DNA from: Lachnospiraceae bacterium
Lineage (GTDB): Bacteria; Bacillota; Clostridia; Lachnospirales; Lachnospiraceae
DNA: 42,870 nt
Direction of reading: 5' to 3'
Assembly (NCBI GenBank): GCA_014804675.1
Contig: JAAUZH010000007.1
Location: forward strand, 113,627 to 156,496
Each line of letters starts with the position of its first letter. The first letter of the stretch is position 1. Made by a program: the position numbers and the translations under genes. Below the pieces are notes generated by a model. The model did no database searches. It worked only from the letters and a program-made list of their open reading frames with translations, and was not told the DNA's origin. Shown here one piece after another: positions 7,680-15,593 of this stretch.

Positions 7680-9008
7680 TTATCTGTGATTTTCTTTCCA
7701 TGCTTCTATTTGCTCAAGCTTTTCTTTTACCTGCTTTTCCGCTCCCTGGACCGTTGGTCTGTAATATTTTCTGCCTTTTAAGGACTCCGGCATGCATTCC
7801 ATAGCCGTCAGCTTTTCTTCCGCATTATGTGCATATTCATAGCCTTTTCCATAATGAAGCTCTTCCATCAGCTTTGTAGGCGCATTCCTAAGCTGCAGCG
7901 GCACCGGCTCCGCTATTCTCCCAACAGCATCCTCCTTTACCTGTTCATAGGCCGTATACAAAGCATTTGACTTAGGAGCCATGGAAAGGTAGACTACCGC
8001 ATGGGAAAGATTCACATTGCACTCCGGCATTCCGATAAAATGACTTGCCTGATAAGCCGCCACTGCCACCAATAAGGCATTGCTATCCGCCATTCCCACA
8101 TCTTCACTGGCAAACCGCACGAGCCGCCTTGCTACATACAGAGGATTCTCCCCTGCCTCCAGCATTCTTGCCAGCCAATACAATGCCGCATCCGGGTCAC
8201 TGTTTCGCATGGACTTATGAAGAGCCGAAATGAGATTATAATGCTCTTCTCCATTCTTGTCATAAAGCAATGATTTTTTGCTGATGCATTGCTCTAAAAT
8301 TTCTTTTGTCACAATTGTTTTTTCAGCAGTCAATTCTCCATTAAGCACAGCCATTTCCAGAGTATTCAGCGCCGTCCTGGCATCTCCGTTTGCAAACTGG
8401 GCAATGGCGGAAAGCATTTCCGGCAAAATATCCACCTGAATATATCCGTATCCCTTTTGGCTCTTAAAGGCACGCTCTAAAAGCTCCTCCAAATCCTCTT
8501 TAGAAAGAGGCTGCAATACGAACACCTTGCATCTGGACAATAAAGCTCCATTGATTTCAAAGGACGGGTTTTCCGTAGTGGCGCCTATCAATGTAATGCT
8601 GCCCTTTTCCACATAAGGCAGGAAAGCATCCTGCTGGGCTTTGTTAAAACGATGGATTTCATCTACGAAAACCACCGTCTTCATTCCCATCCTCCTGTTT
8701 TCCTCTGCCCCTTTCATAACATCCTTAATTTCCTTAATTCCGCTTGTTACCGCACTGAAATCAACAAATACCGCATTGGTTTTCTTTGCAATGATACTGG
8801 CAAGAGTGGTCTTTCCCACCCCAGGAGGTCCCCAAAAGATCATAGAGGAAATCCTGTCCTGTTCAATCAACTGTCTTAAAAGCTTTCCTTCCCCCAGCAG
8901 GTGCTTCTGTCCTGCAAACTCCTCAAGGGTTTCCGGCCGCATTCTACTGGCTAACGGATTTGCTGTTTCCCGATTGTCAAAAATGGATAATTGCTCTATG
9001 GTAACCAC
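7680..9008 (-). CDS. rarA: Replication-associated recombination protein A (AAA+ ATPase)
   Basis: The protein has 442 residues, the usual size for RarA/MgsA. Walker A is GPPGVGKTT (60-68), Walker B VVFVDEIHR (D116, E117), followed by sensor-1 GATTENPSF. The C-terminal half carries the RarA tetramerisation region, with ALYWLARMLEAGE and RNAPTKLMEELHYGKGY. RarA acts at stalled replication forks and is related to clamp-loader subunits and to eukaryotic WRNIP1. The start is GTG at 9008 with a weak AAGG close by; no better start is available because the conserved part begins within 15 residues. The DnaQ-like exonuclease follows 27 bases downstream. Confidence 0.95.
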   Translation of the reverse strand: MVTIEQLSIFDNRETANPLASRMRPETLEEFAGQKHLLGEGKLLRQLIEQDRISSMIFWGPPGVGKTTLASIIAKKTNAVFVDFSAVTSGIKEIKDVMKGAEENRRMGMKTVVFVDEIHRFNKAQQDAFLPYVEKGSITLIGATTENPSFEINGALLSRCKVFVLQPLSKEDLEELLERAFKSQKGYGYIQVDILPEMLSAIAQFANGDARTALNTLEMAVLNGELTAEKTIVTKEILEQCISKKSLLYDKNGEEHYNLISALHKSMRNSDPDAALYWLARMLEAGENPLYVARRLVRFASEDVGMADSNALLVAVAAYQASHFIGMPECNVNLSHAVVYLSMAPKSNALYTAYEQVKEDAVGRIAEPVPLQLRNAPTKLMEELHYGKGYEYAHNAEEKLTAMECMPESLKGRKYYRPTVQGAEKQVKEKLEQIEAWKENHR

Positions 9009-9298
9009 CGCCTTATGTTTTGCTTGAATTATTGTACCATGTTTTCATTCAATTGGCAAACATTTGTTCTTGCTGTTATTTGCTGCTTATTCCAGCAACC
9101 GTCTTATCTATGATAAATTACGTAGTATAATATTATTTATTAAAGCCATTGCATTTTATCCCTATTGTTCTATAGTAACAATCATCGGATAGGAAAACAA
9201 AAAAATACAAATTATGAAATATATTTTAAGTGATTTCCCATCATTCCCCGTATAGGTATATAGAAACACATCATACTTCTTAGAAAGGGGAATCAGCC

Positions 9299-9724
9299 AT
9301 GACTAATTTAGCAGAACTCATTACATATGTCCACGAGGATGAAGCATTGGATTTTCAAGGTAATCTGGAGGAAGATTGTAAAAACCACATTCTTTACCTA
9401 ATCATGCAAAAACAGGGACATAATCATGAAATTTCCGTTTCTCCTCACAAAGAATCAGAAGTTAACAATCTTAAAACCAGAAAATCAAAAAGGATATTTA
9501 TTAGAAAGCGATTGATTATTGTCATGCTTACCGCTGCTATTTTATTTTGCATGTCTGCTTTCGCAGCAAACCATGGGCAGTGGGATATCCGCCTCATGGA
9601 ATTTGGGCATTTAACCGATACTGCCTATTTAGAAGAAGGCAATCTCTATCAAATGGTACCGGTTGAGACGAAACAGCAAATCCCAAAATCTCCTTTATGT
9701 ATTTTTACCCCACATCTCTCATAA
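9299..9724 (+). CDS. Hypothetical single-pass membrane protein
   Basis: ATG at 9299 follows AGAAAGGGGAATCAGCC. The 141-residue protein has an acidic N-terminus (about 1-55), a basic stretch (TRKSKRIFIRKR) and one strong membrane segment at about 78-92 (LIIVMLTAAILFCMSAFA), then a short outer tail of about 50 residues. This layout, with the N-terminus inside, is like anti-sigma or sporulation-type membrane proteins, but no domain is recognised and no sigma gene adjoins it. The tail is short and may be truncated. The gene ends 40 bases before asnB on the same strand. Confidence 0.55.
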   Translation: MTNLAELITYVHEDEALDFQGNLEEDCKNHILYLIMQKQGHNHEISVSPHKESEVNNLKTRKSKRIFIRKRLIIVMLTAAILFCMSAFAANHGQWDIRLMEFGHLTDTAYLEEGNLYQMVPVETKQQIPKSPLCIFTPHLS

Positions 9725-9764
9725 AATAAAAAGAACCAGACAAATTCACCCAAAGGAGATTTTT

Positions 9765-11615
9765 ATGTGCGGTATTTCCGGTTTTTTTGATGCAAAGGCT
9801 TCTTTTTTATCTAAGGAGGCTGACTATAAGTATATCCTCCAAAAGATGAATCAGGCAATTACCCATCGTGGTCCTAACGGACAGGGAATTTTTTTAAGCA
9901 ATACATGCGGCCTTACCCACAGCCGGCTTTCCATTATTGACCTGGAAACCGGCAGCCAGCCCATGACAAAAGAATATGAGGGTGGCAGATGTCACATTGT
10001 ATACAATGGTGAAATATACAATTACAAACAGCTAAAAAAAGAACTGACAGAAGCAGGGCACCATTTTTCCACCACCTCGGACACAGAGGTGATCTTAACC
10101 GGATTTTTGGAGTATGGAGCGCCTTTCGTAAACCGTCTGAACGGAATTTTCGCTTTTGCCATTTACGATGAGCCTCATGAAACCTGTTATTTATTCCGGG
10201 ACTTTTTCGGCGTGAAACCGCTGTTTTATACTATCCATAATGGCACCATGCTTTTTGGTTCGGAGCTTAAGTCTATTTTTGCATTTCCCGGCATCCGGGC
10301 TATTCTGGATAAAAACGGTTTCAATGAAATTTTTGGCCTTGGCCCTGCCCGTTCTGTAGGAAACGGCATTTTTTTAGGAATGAAAGAGGTAAAGCCGGGC
10401 TGTTATCTTACAATCAATAAATACGGTCTGGAGGAAACTACTTATTTCCGCTTAGAAAGCAGGCCACACACAGACAGCTACGAAGAGACTCTTGAAAAAA
10501 CCGGCTCTCTGGTGGAAAATGCCATAAGAGGGCAACTGGTTTCCGACGTGCCCATCTGTACGTTTTTATCCGGCGGAATCGATTCCAGCCTTGTTTCCAG
10601 TGTAGCCGCAAAGGAATTAAAAAAACAGGGAAAAACCCTTCATACCTTTTCCTTTGATTTTATAAATAACCATGATTATTTTAAGGCAAATGCTTTCCAA
10701 CCCTCGGAGGATCGGCCATATGTGGATAAAATGGTAGAGTATTTAGGCTCCATCCATCATTATCTGGAATGTGACAGCCAAACCCAGGCGGATTTATTAT
10801 CCGATTCCGTAACCGCCCATGACCTGCCCTGCATGGCAGATATTGACTCTTCCCTCCTTTACTTCTGCAGCCAGGTCTCAAAAAGCCATAAGGTAGTTCT
10901 TACCGGAGAATGTGCTGATGAAGTATTTGGCGGCTATCCATGGTTCCATAAGCCGGAATTTTTAGAAAGCAATACTTTTCCCTGGACTCCCTCTCTTGCC
11001 CCCAGACAGTCGCTTTTAAAAAGAGAGGTATTGGAAGCGGTTCAAATGGACGATTATGTGCAGAATGCTTACTATAAATCCATTCGTGAGATCAATATTC
11101 TTCCAACCGACACCCAGACGGAAGCAAACAGGCGGCAGGTAGCCTATTTGAACATTCGTTATTTCATGCAGACTCTTTTGAACCGAATGGACAGAACAAG
11201 CATGCATTCCGGACTGGAAGCAAGAGTTCCTTTTGCGGATAAGGATTTAGTTTCTTATGTATTTAATGTGCCCTGGGAAATGAAGGCAAAGGATGGTCTT
11301 GTAAAAAATCTCCTGCGCCAGTCCAGTAATCACTTACTGCCGCAGGAGATTTTGTACCGCAAAAAAAGTCCTTATCCAAAAACTTACAATCCTGCCTATG
11401 AGCAATTGCTCGTAAGCCGCCTGACCGCCGTTTTAGATGGAAACAGTCCCCTTCTCCACTTTTTGGATGAAGAAAGCGTCCGAACCTTCTTAAAAAATCC
11501 AAAGGACTACGGCTCTCCCTGGTACGGTCAGCTTATGGCAGGTCCCCAGATGATAGCCTATCTTTTGCAGATAGACTTCTGGCTGAAAAAATATCGGGTT
11601 GCAATCCGCTTATAA
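9765..11615 (+). CDS. asnB: Asparagine synthase (glutamine-hydrolysing)
   Basis: The true start is ATG at 9765, behind AAAGGAG: it exposes C2 (MCGISGFFD), the catalytic nucleophile of the class II glutamine amidotransferase domain. That domain covers about residues 1-200 (ITHRGPNGQG, TDTEVIL). The synthetase domain follows, with the ATP-pyrophosphatase P-loop SGGIDSS at about 267-273 and TGECADEVFGGY. The length is 616 residues. The enzyme makes asparagine from aspartate, glutamine and ATP in the cytoplasm. It converges on the dipicolinate operon with only 16 bases between the stop codons, so there is no room for a separate terminator. Confidence 0.95.
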   Translation: MCGISGFFDAKASFLSKEADYKYILQKMNQAITHRGPNGQGIFLSNTCGLTHSRLSIIDLETGSQPMTKEYEGGRCHIVYNGEIYNYKQLKKELTEAGHHFSTTSDTEVILTGFLEYGAPFVNRLNGIFAFAIYDEPHETCYLFRDFFGVKPLFYTIHNGTMLFGSELKSIFAFPGIRAILDKNGFNEIFGLGPARSVGNGIFLGMKEVKPGCYLTINKYGLEETTYFRLESRPHTDSYEETLEKTGSLVENAIRGQLVSDVPICTFLSGGIDSSLVSSVAAKELKKQGKTLHTFSFDFINNHDYFKANAFQPSEDRPYVDKMVEYLGSIHHYLECDSQTQADLLSDSVTAHDLPCMADIDSSLLYFCSQVSKSHKVVLTGECADEVFGGYPWFHKPEFLESNTFPWTPSLAPRQSLLKREVLEAVQMDDYVQNAYYKSIREINILPTDTQTEANRRQVAYLNIRYFMQTLLNRMDRTSMHSGLEARVPFADKDLVSYVFNVPWEMKAKDGLVKNLLRQSSNHLLPQEILYRKKSPYPKTYNPAYEQLLVSRLTAVLDGNSPLLHFLDEESVRTFLKNPKDYGSPWYGQLMAGPQMIAYLLQIDFWLKKYRVAIRL

Positions 11616-11631
11616 CGCTTGCCAAAACTTG

Positions 11632-12222
11632 TTATTCATACCCTTGTATCACAGGCTGTATCTGCTTTCCCTGCAATGCAGCCTGTATGGTATCTATAAT
11701 CAATTCGGTATGGGCAATCATGGAAGCCGGTTTTTTCTCATAATTATCCTGTCCGAAAGGAACAAAATAAATATTTTTCATGTTCATAAGCTGCCCTAAG
11801 TTCTTAAAATTCATACCAAGGGCATCGTTTGTAGAAATGGAAATGACCAAAGGCTTTTCATTCCTAAGATGAGCCTTTGCTGCCATAAGCACCGGAGAAT
11901 CCGTAATGCCGTTACAAAGCTTTGCCATAGTATTTCCGGTACAGGGCGCTATTACAAGCACATCCAGATATCCTTTTGGACCAATTGGCTCCGCTTCACA
12001 AATAGAATAAATTCCTTTTTTTCCAGCAATATCCTCTATTTCTTTCACAAATTCCTCTGCTTTTCCAAATCTGCAGTCACAAGTGGCTGTCTGATTGGAA
12101 AAAATCGGCTGTATCTCCATTCCGGCCTCTTTTAATTCTTTTGCAGCTTTCTTTATTTTATCAAATGTACAAAAGGAACCTGTAATCGCCAATCCTACTG
12201 TCAGCTCTTTTAACTCTTTCAT
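11632..12222 (-). CDS. dpaB: Dipicolinate synthase subunit B
   Basis: The 196-residue flavoprotein-like protein matches SpoVFB/DpaB over its full length: VGLAITGSFCTFDKI at the start, CDCRFGKAEEF, VLVIAPCTGNTMAKLCNGI (the phosphate-binding part of the flavodoxin-like fold) and ISTNDALGMNFKNLG. With DpaA it makes dipicolinic acid, the calcium chelator of the spore core, from dihydrodipicolinate in the mother cell. It lies 35 bases after DpaA on the same strand, so the two form an operon. Its presence shows that the lineage sporulates or did so recently. Confidence 0.95.
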   Translation of the reverse strand: MKELKELTVGLAITGSFCTFDKIKKAAKELKEAGMEIQPIFSNQTATCDCRFGKAEEFVKEIEDIAGKKGIYSICEAEPIGPKGYLDVLVIAPCTGNTMAKLCNGITDSPVLMAAKAHLRNEKPLVISISTNDALGMNFKNLGQLMNMKNIYFVPFGQDNYEKKPASMIAHTELIIDTIQAALQGKQIQPVIQGYE

Positions 12223-12257
12223 AATAACCTCCTGCTTTGATACCTTCTTTTATAACT

Positions 12258-13154
12258 TTATAATTGTTGCAATACTGCTTCGGATAAAATAACGCCCGCT
12301 GTTTTTGGTGCGTATTTTCCCGGAATTCCCAGATAAAGCCCTGCTTCTACGGACATTTCCCTACAAAACGCAAAGTCCACTCCTCCCGGTGCGGATGAAA
12401 TGTCGATAATGATGGGATATTCTTCCTTTTCCTTTCCTTCCAGCATATCTTTCAAAACACTTTTATCCATAACCATTGCCGGCACTGTATTGAAAATAAA
12501 TTGATAATCCATCTTTTTTGCTTTTCTATAAGACGCTTCCTCTTCTGATTCCTTTCCGAACATATCTCTTGTCTGATAACCGTAAAATGCTCCTTTATTT
12601 CTGGCAGCTTCACTTCTTGCCATAATCGTAACCTCTGCTTCCAATGCTGCCAGCTTTTCCGCCAGAGCTTCTCCACATCTTCCAAAGCCTATAATGAGAC
12701 AGCGGCTTTTCTGTATGGTCATGTTGCTTAGCTTCATAGCTTCTAAAATAGCTCCTTCTGCTGTAGGCACTGCATTCTTTAATGCAACCTGCTCAAGCTC
12801 CATGTAATCCACCCACTGGGCCTTTTTTTCCTGGCATACATTTTTCAGACTTTCCGGCAGCTTTCCTCCAAATATCATTTGTCCCTTTTTTATATGAGCT
12901 TCCAGCTCCTTTAAAAAGATGTTTTTTTCTTTGGATTTTACTTGCAAGTTATCTTGCAAAACTGGCACAGGCAGTAGTATGACATCACTGTCAACCATGC
13001 CCAATTCCAGTGTTTCCGGGGTTTTTACGAAATCCTTTTCTTCCAGCTTTCTCATTCCATAACACATGATTTTAAATCCTTTTTCCCGCAATTCCATAGC
13101 CAGATAATATTGTCTATTGTCCCCACCTACTACAAATACCTTTTTCTCTTTCAT
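12258..13154 (-). CDS. dpaA: Dipicolinate synthase subunit A
   Basis: The protein has 298 residues, usual for DpaA/SpoVFA. The N-terminus is KVFVVGGDNRQYYLAMEL, a Rossmann-like start, and a second dinucleotide-binding motif, CLIIGFGRCGEALAEKL, lies at about 153-169. SSAPGGVDFAFC and GLYLGIPGKYAPKTAG near the end are family hallmarks. The ATG at 13154 follows TAGGGAGGAAGAGT. In sporulation this operon is usually read by mother-cell sigma-K; I could not find a convincing sigma-K promoter here. Just upstream, TGACATATA occurs twice in tandem (13165-13184). Confidence 0.95.
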   Translation of the reverse strand: MKEKKVFVVGGDNRQYYLAMELREKGFKIMCYGMRKLEEKDFVKTPETLELGMVDSDVILLPVPVLQDNLQVKSKEKNIFLKELEAHIKKGQMIFGGKLPESLKNVCQEKKAQWVDYMELEQVALKNAVPTAEGAILEAMKLSNMTIQKSRCLIIGFGRCGEALAEKLAALEAEVTIMARSEAARNKGAFYGYQTRDMFGKESEEEASYRKAKKMDYQFIFNTVPAMVMDKSVLKDMLEGKEKEEYPIIIDISSAPGGVDFAFCREMSVEAGLYLGIPGKYAPKTAGVILSEAVLQQL

Positions 13155-13184
13155 ACTCTTCCTCCCTATATGTCAATATATGTC

Positions 13185-13233
13185 AAAAAAAGGAGAAGGT
13201 GTTTTTCCGATTAGAAAATACCTTCTCCTTTTT
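13185..13233 (-). terminator. Strong intrinsic terminator after the Rpn nuclease gene
   Basis: Long arms AAAAAGGAGAAGGT and ACCTTCTCCTTTTT frame a short loop. On the minus strand the stem is followed by a run of T. It ends transcription of the Rpn-family gene and isolates the dpaAB operon. Confidence 0.85.
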
Positions 13234-13252
13234 CTAAATGATGTGTTTAAAT

Positions 13253-14230
13253 TCAATTTAAATATCTTTCCGCCTCCGTTCTGGATAAATGATAACTTTC
13301 CATAATCGCCTGAAGAATGATATCTATGGATACTCCAAGGCTTCTCATGCCATGAGCCATTTTCTTAATCGCCCTGTTTTCTCCAATCTTAATGCCTTCT
13401 TTTTTTCCTTCTCGTCTGCCCTCCCTTTTCCCTTCTAACCTCTCGTCCTCAAAAGCTTTACACATATTGTAGCCTCCTTCCCTTTCAGAGCCATATTGCT
13501 CCTTATTTATCATCAGCTTACTTTCTCCTGATAAAATACTTAACATCTCAAGGGTATCCCCGCTTAGTTTTTGATAAGCTTCGTCCCTTTCAACAAGCTG
13601 CCTCAATACCTTCCTGTCAGATTCATATTGTAAAAATTGAAAGCATTGCCTGATTTCTGTATGAAAGCAATCCACCTTATCACGTCTTGCTTCAAAAATA
13701 GTAATTTTATAATTATTGATATATTTCAATGCTTCTTTTGGTATAGCCGACATCTGAAGCATACCAAACAAGTCCTTTGGACCGTCCCATGGCTGCTTTC
13801 CATAATATATAACAGCCGTTATCACCGGCGCCAGACGGTCATTCCTGCTAAATCCGGATAGTTTCTCTGCCCCTTTCAAATCCTGAACCTGCTTATGCTT
13901 TTTTCTTATACTGGTCAGCTGTTCATCGTATGCAATGGCATCATAAATCATATTTCGTATTGGCATGGCATAATGAATATCCGACTGATTTTCGATTCCT
14001 AATAACAGGTAATGCATTCCCTGACAGCTTTTTTTCAGGATATCACGATACAGATACTTCCTGCCGCTCCTTCCATTTGTCCCTTCTCTTCCCATAACTC
14101 CCCGGATTTCCTGTTCCGTTAAATGCTCAGGCTGAATAATCTTTTTCCCTCGGAAAACATATCCATTAAAGAAATCTGCAAACCTTTCGTTATCCTGAAA
14201 ATATTCTGTTGTAATAATGTCTTTCCTCAA
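13253..14230 (-). CDS. Rpn-family recombination-promoting nuclease / putative transposase
   Basis: The 325-residue protein has the PD-(D/E)XK-like N-terminal domain of the Rpn/YhgA family: DNERFADFFNGYVF at the start and LLLGIENQSDIHYAMPIRN around residue 78, where the E-x-Q motif takes the place of E-x-K. ITAVIYYGKQPWDGP follows. The C-terminal part has a charged stretch rich in EGKREGRREGKKEG (about 270-290) and an ILQAIMESYHLSRTEAERYL tail, a usual end for this family in Lachnospiraceae. Rpn proteins are DNA nucleases that raise RecA-independent recombination. Usually many copies occur per genome. No inverted repeats or target duplications are seen. Confidence 0.85.
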   Translation of the reverse strand: MRKDIITTEYFQDNERFADFFNGYVFRGKKIIQPEHLTEQEIRGVMGREGTNGRSGRKYLYRDILKKSCQGMHYLLLGIENQSDIHYAMPIRNMIYDAIAYDEQLTSIRKKHKQVQDLKGAEKLSGFSRNDRLAPVITAVIYYGKQPWDGPKDLFGMLQMSAIPKEALKYINNYKITIFEARRDKVDCFHTEIRQCFQFLQYESDRKVLRQLVERDEAYQKLSGDTLEMLSILSGESKLMINKEQYGSEREGGYNMCKAFEDERLEGKREGRREGKKEGIKIGENRAIKKMAHGMRSLGVSIDIILQAIMESYHLSRTEAERYLN

Positions 14231-14565
14231 CCATCTTCTCCTTTGCCCATTTCATGCTTTTATTGCAAAAGCAAAGGAACTGATGAAAAAGATATAATCG
14301 CTTTACCATTGATACTTTTTCTATATTATACACCCCATAGATTCGTTTTGCAATAAAATCGTTTATTTTTTTATTTTATTTCGTTTGTTATGTGCAATCT
14401 ATATTGCTTTTTTCCTTCACCTCACTTTTTTATTTTTTCTCTTCATTGAAATAATGGCGATACGCCAGATTTTTGATATTTGACTGTAGGAATAGAATAC
14501 AGAAATTTTTTCGATTTGTCAATGGGATTTCGGTATACAGACAGGCATTTATCTGCTATATAAAT
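14231..14565. other. Intergenic region without recognised gene
   Basis: About 335 AT-rich bases between the Rpn gene start and the terminator of the VapBC operon. I see no gene, RNA or repeat. Confidence 0.5.
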
Positions 14566-14594
14566 GTCAAAATCCCCCAGAAATGAGGGATTCA
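14566..14594 (-). terminator. Intrinsic terminator of vapBC
   Basis: On the minus strand AATCCC and GGGATT pair with GGG/CCC in the centre and are followed by TTTTGAC. It lies about 30 bases after the VapC stop. Confidence 0.65.
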
Positions 14595-14622
14595 TGCACT
14601 ACAGGCATCTTATTCCTTACTC

Positions 14623-15045
14623 TTATTCTTCCTCTTCCATTAAAGTAATAAAATCATCAGGAAGTATTGCTTTTACCCTTCCCTCCTGATAGTCTTTCAC
14701 ATTTCTGGTAATAATATAGTCTATACCTGCTTTTACTGCTGTCCTCTCAATAACTGCATCCTCATAGTCATTGACCGCCGAAGCAAGGGCATCCACACAT
14801 TCATCGCTTGTCACTGCCAATATCCCCATAAGGGAGTACAGTTTTCCCATTACCTGTTTTGCCTGTTCTGTACTATGCAGGTACTTTCGCACAAGATAGT
14901 AAATATCTGTGGCTGAACTTGCTGTGATATACATATCCACAACACAGTTTGCCGCCATAAGGAATATTTTTTCCGCACTCTCCTTCCATGGTTCTCTGGA
15001 TGTCAGTGCATCAACAATCACATTCGTATCAATCAGAGCTTTCAT
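14623..15045 (-). CDS. vapC: VapC-like PIN-domain toxin
   Basis: The 140-residue protein has the PIN fold acids in order: D6 (ALIDTNVIVD), D96 (NDYEDAVIE) and D118 (ITRNVKDY). PIN toxins of VapBC modules cleave RNA, often tRNA or rRNA loops. The ATG follows the antitoxin stop directly (TAAATG), the usual translational coupling of a toxin-antitoxin pair. A terminator lies just after the gene. The subgroup is the one with HSTEQAKQVMGKLYSLMGI between the conserved acids, common in Clostridia. The RNA target is not known. Confidence 0.85.
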   Translation of the reverse strand: MKALIDTNVIVDALTSREPWKESAEKIFLMAANCVVDMYITASSATDIYYLVRKYLHSTEQAKQVMGKLYSLMGILAVTSDECVDALASAVNDYEDAVIERTAVKAGIDYIITRNVKDYQEGRVKAILPDDFITLMEEEE

Positions 15046-15261
15046 TTATGTTGTACCAAGCCTCTCTCTTTTTGCTTCATCCATATCTGCATCTATGGGA
15101 AGAATCCCAAATAAGGATTTTGCGGTCTTCACCCTGTCCTGATATGGATTTGTCAGCTTTGCCACTACTTTTCCATTCTTTGTGATGAAAACATCCTCTG
15201 TTGCAGACAATGCCAGATACTTTCCAAGATTGTTTTTCAGTTCTGTTGCTGTAACTGACAT
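15046..15261 (-). CDS. Phd/YefM-type antitoxin
   Basis: The 71-residue protein begins MSVTATELKNNLGKYLALS, the DNA-binding start of Phd/YefM antitoxins, and has the DVFITKNGKVVAKL strand pattern. The rest (about 45-71) is the likely flexible toxin-binding tail. ATG 15261 follows AAAGGAG. It directly precedes the PIN toxin and would bind both the toxin and the operon promoter. Confidence 0.88.
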   Translation of the reverse strand: MSVTATELKNNLGKYLALSATEDVFITKNGKVVAKLTNPYQDRVKTAKSLFGILPIDADMDEAKRERLGTT

Positions 15262-15287
15262 AAAACCACTCCTTTCCCTGTACTATT

Positions 15288-15316
15288 ATTATATCCAAAT
15301 TGTACGATTTCAGCAA
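15288..15316 (-). promoter_or_regulatory. vapBC promoter
   Basis: On the minus strand TTGCTG (15311-15316), 17 bases, and a perfect TATAAT (15288-15293). It lies about 27 bases before the antitoxin ATG. GTAC half-sites on both sides of the -10 (15281-15284 and 15301-15304) may be the antitoxin operator. Confidence 0.65.
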
Positions 15317-15462
15317 TACATTTAGCTAAAATATATAGAAACTCCAGCCCGAAAGCTTTTAATGTCAGCAGAACCATTCAGCAAATCAGCATAAGCTCTC
15401 CATTTACCCTCTGAATCCTTCAATCCCTCTGTTTTCAAAGCTCTCTCTCCTAACCCTTGAAA

Positions 15463-15505
15463 TAAAAATGACCTCAAAACGGGATTTTACTCCCATTTCA
15501 AGGTC
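15463..15505 (-). terminator. Intrinsic terminator of purL
   Basis: On the minus strand GACCTTGAAATGGGA pairs with TCCCGTTTTGAGGTC and is followed by ATTTTTATTTC. It lies about 90 bases after the purL stop. A 39-codon frame (15438-15319, TTG start behind AGGAGAGAG) follows it but is not recognised. Confidence 0.85.
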
Positions 15506-15593
15506 GTTATTTGCTTCATATTCTATTTTTGGGGACTACTCCGTTTTGCCTTTGGAGGATAAACGAGTGTACCTCGGAATACCTGCACTCTTC

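Noticed and set aside
8641..9027. Plus-strand open frame opposite rarA
   Set aside because: Shadow of the conserved AAA+ gene on the other strand.
13253..14230. Rpn gene as an active insertion sequence
   Set aside because: No terminal inverted repeats or target-site duplication flank it.
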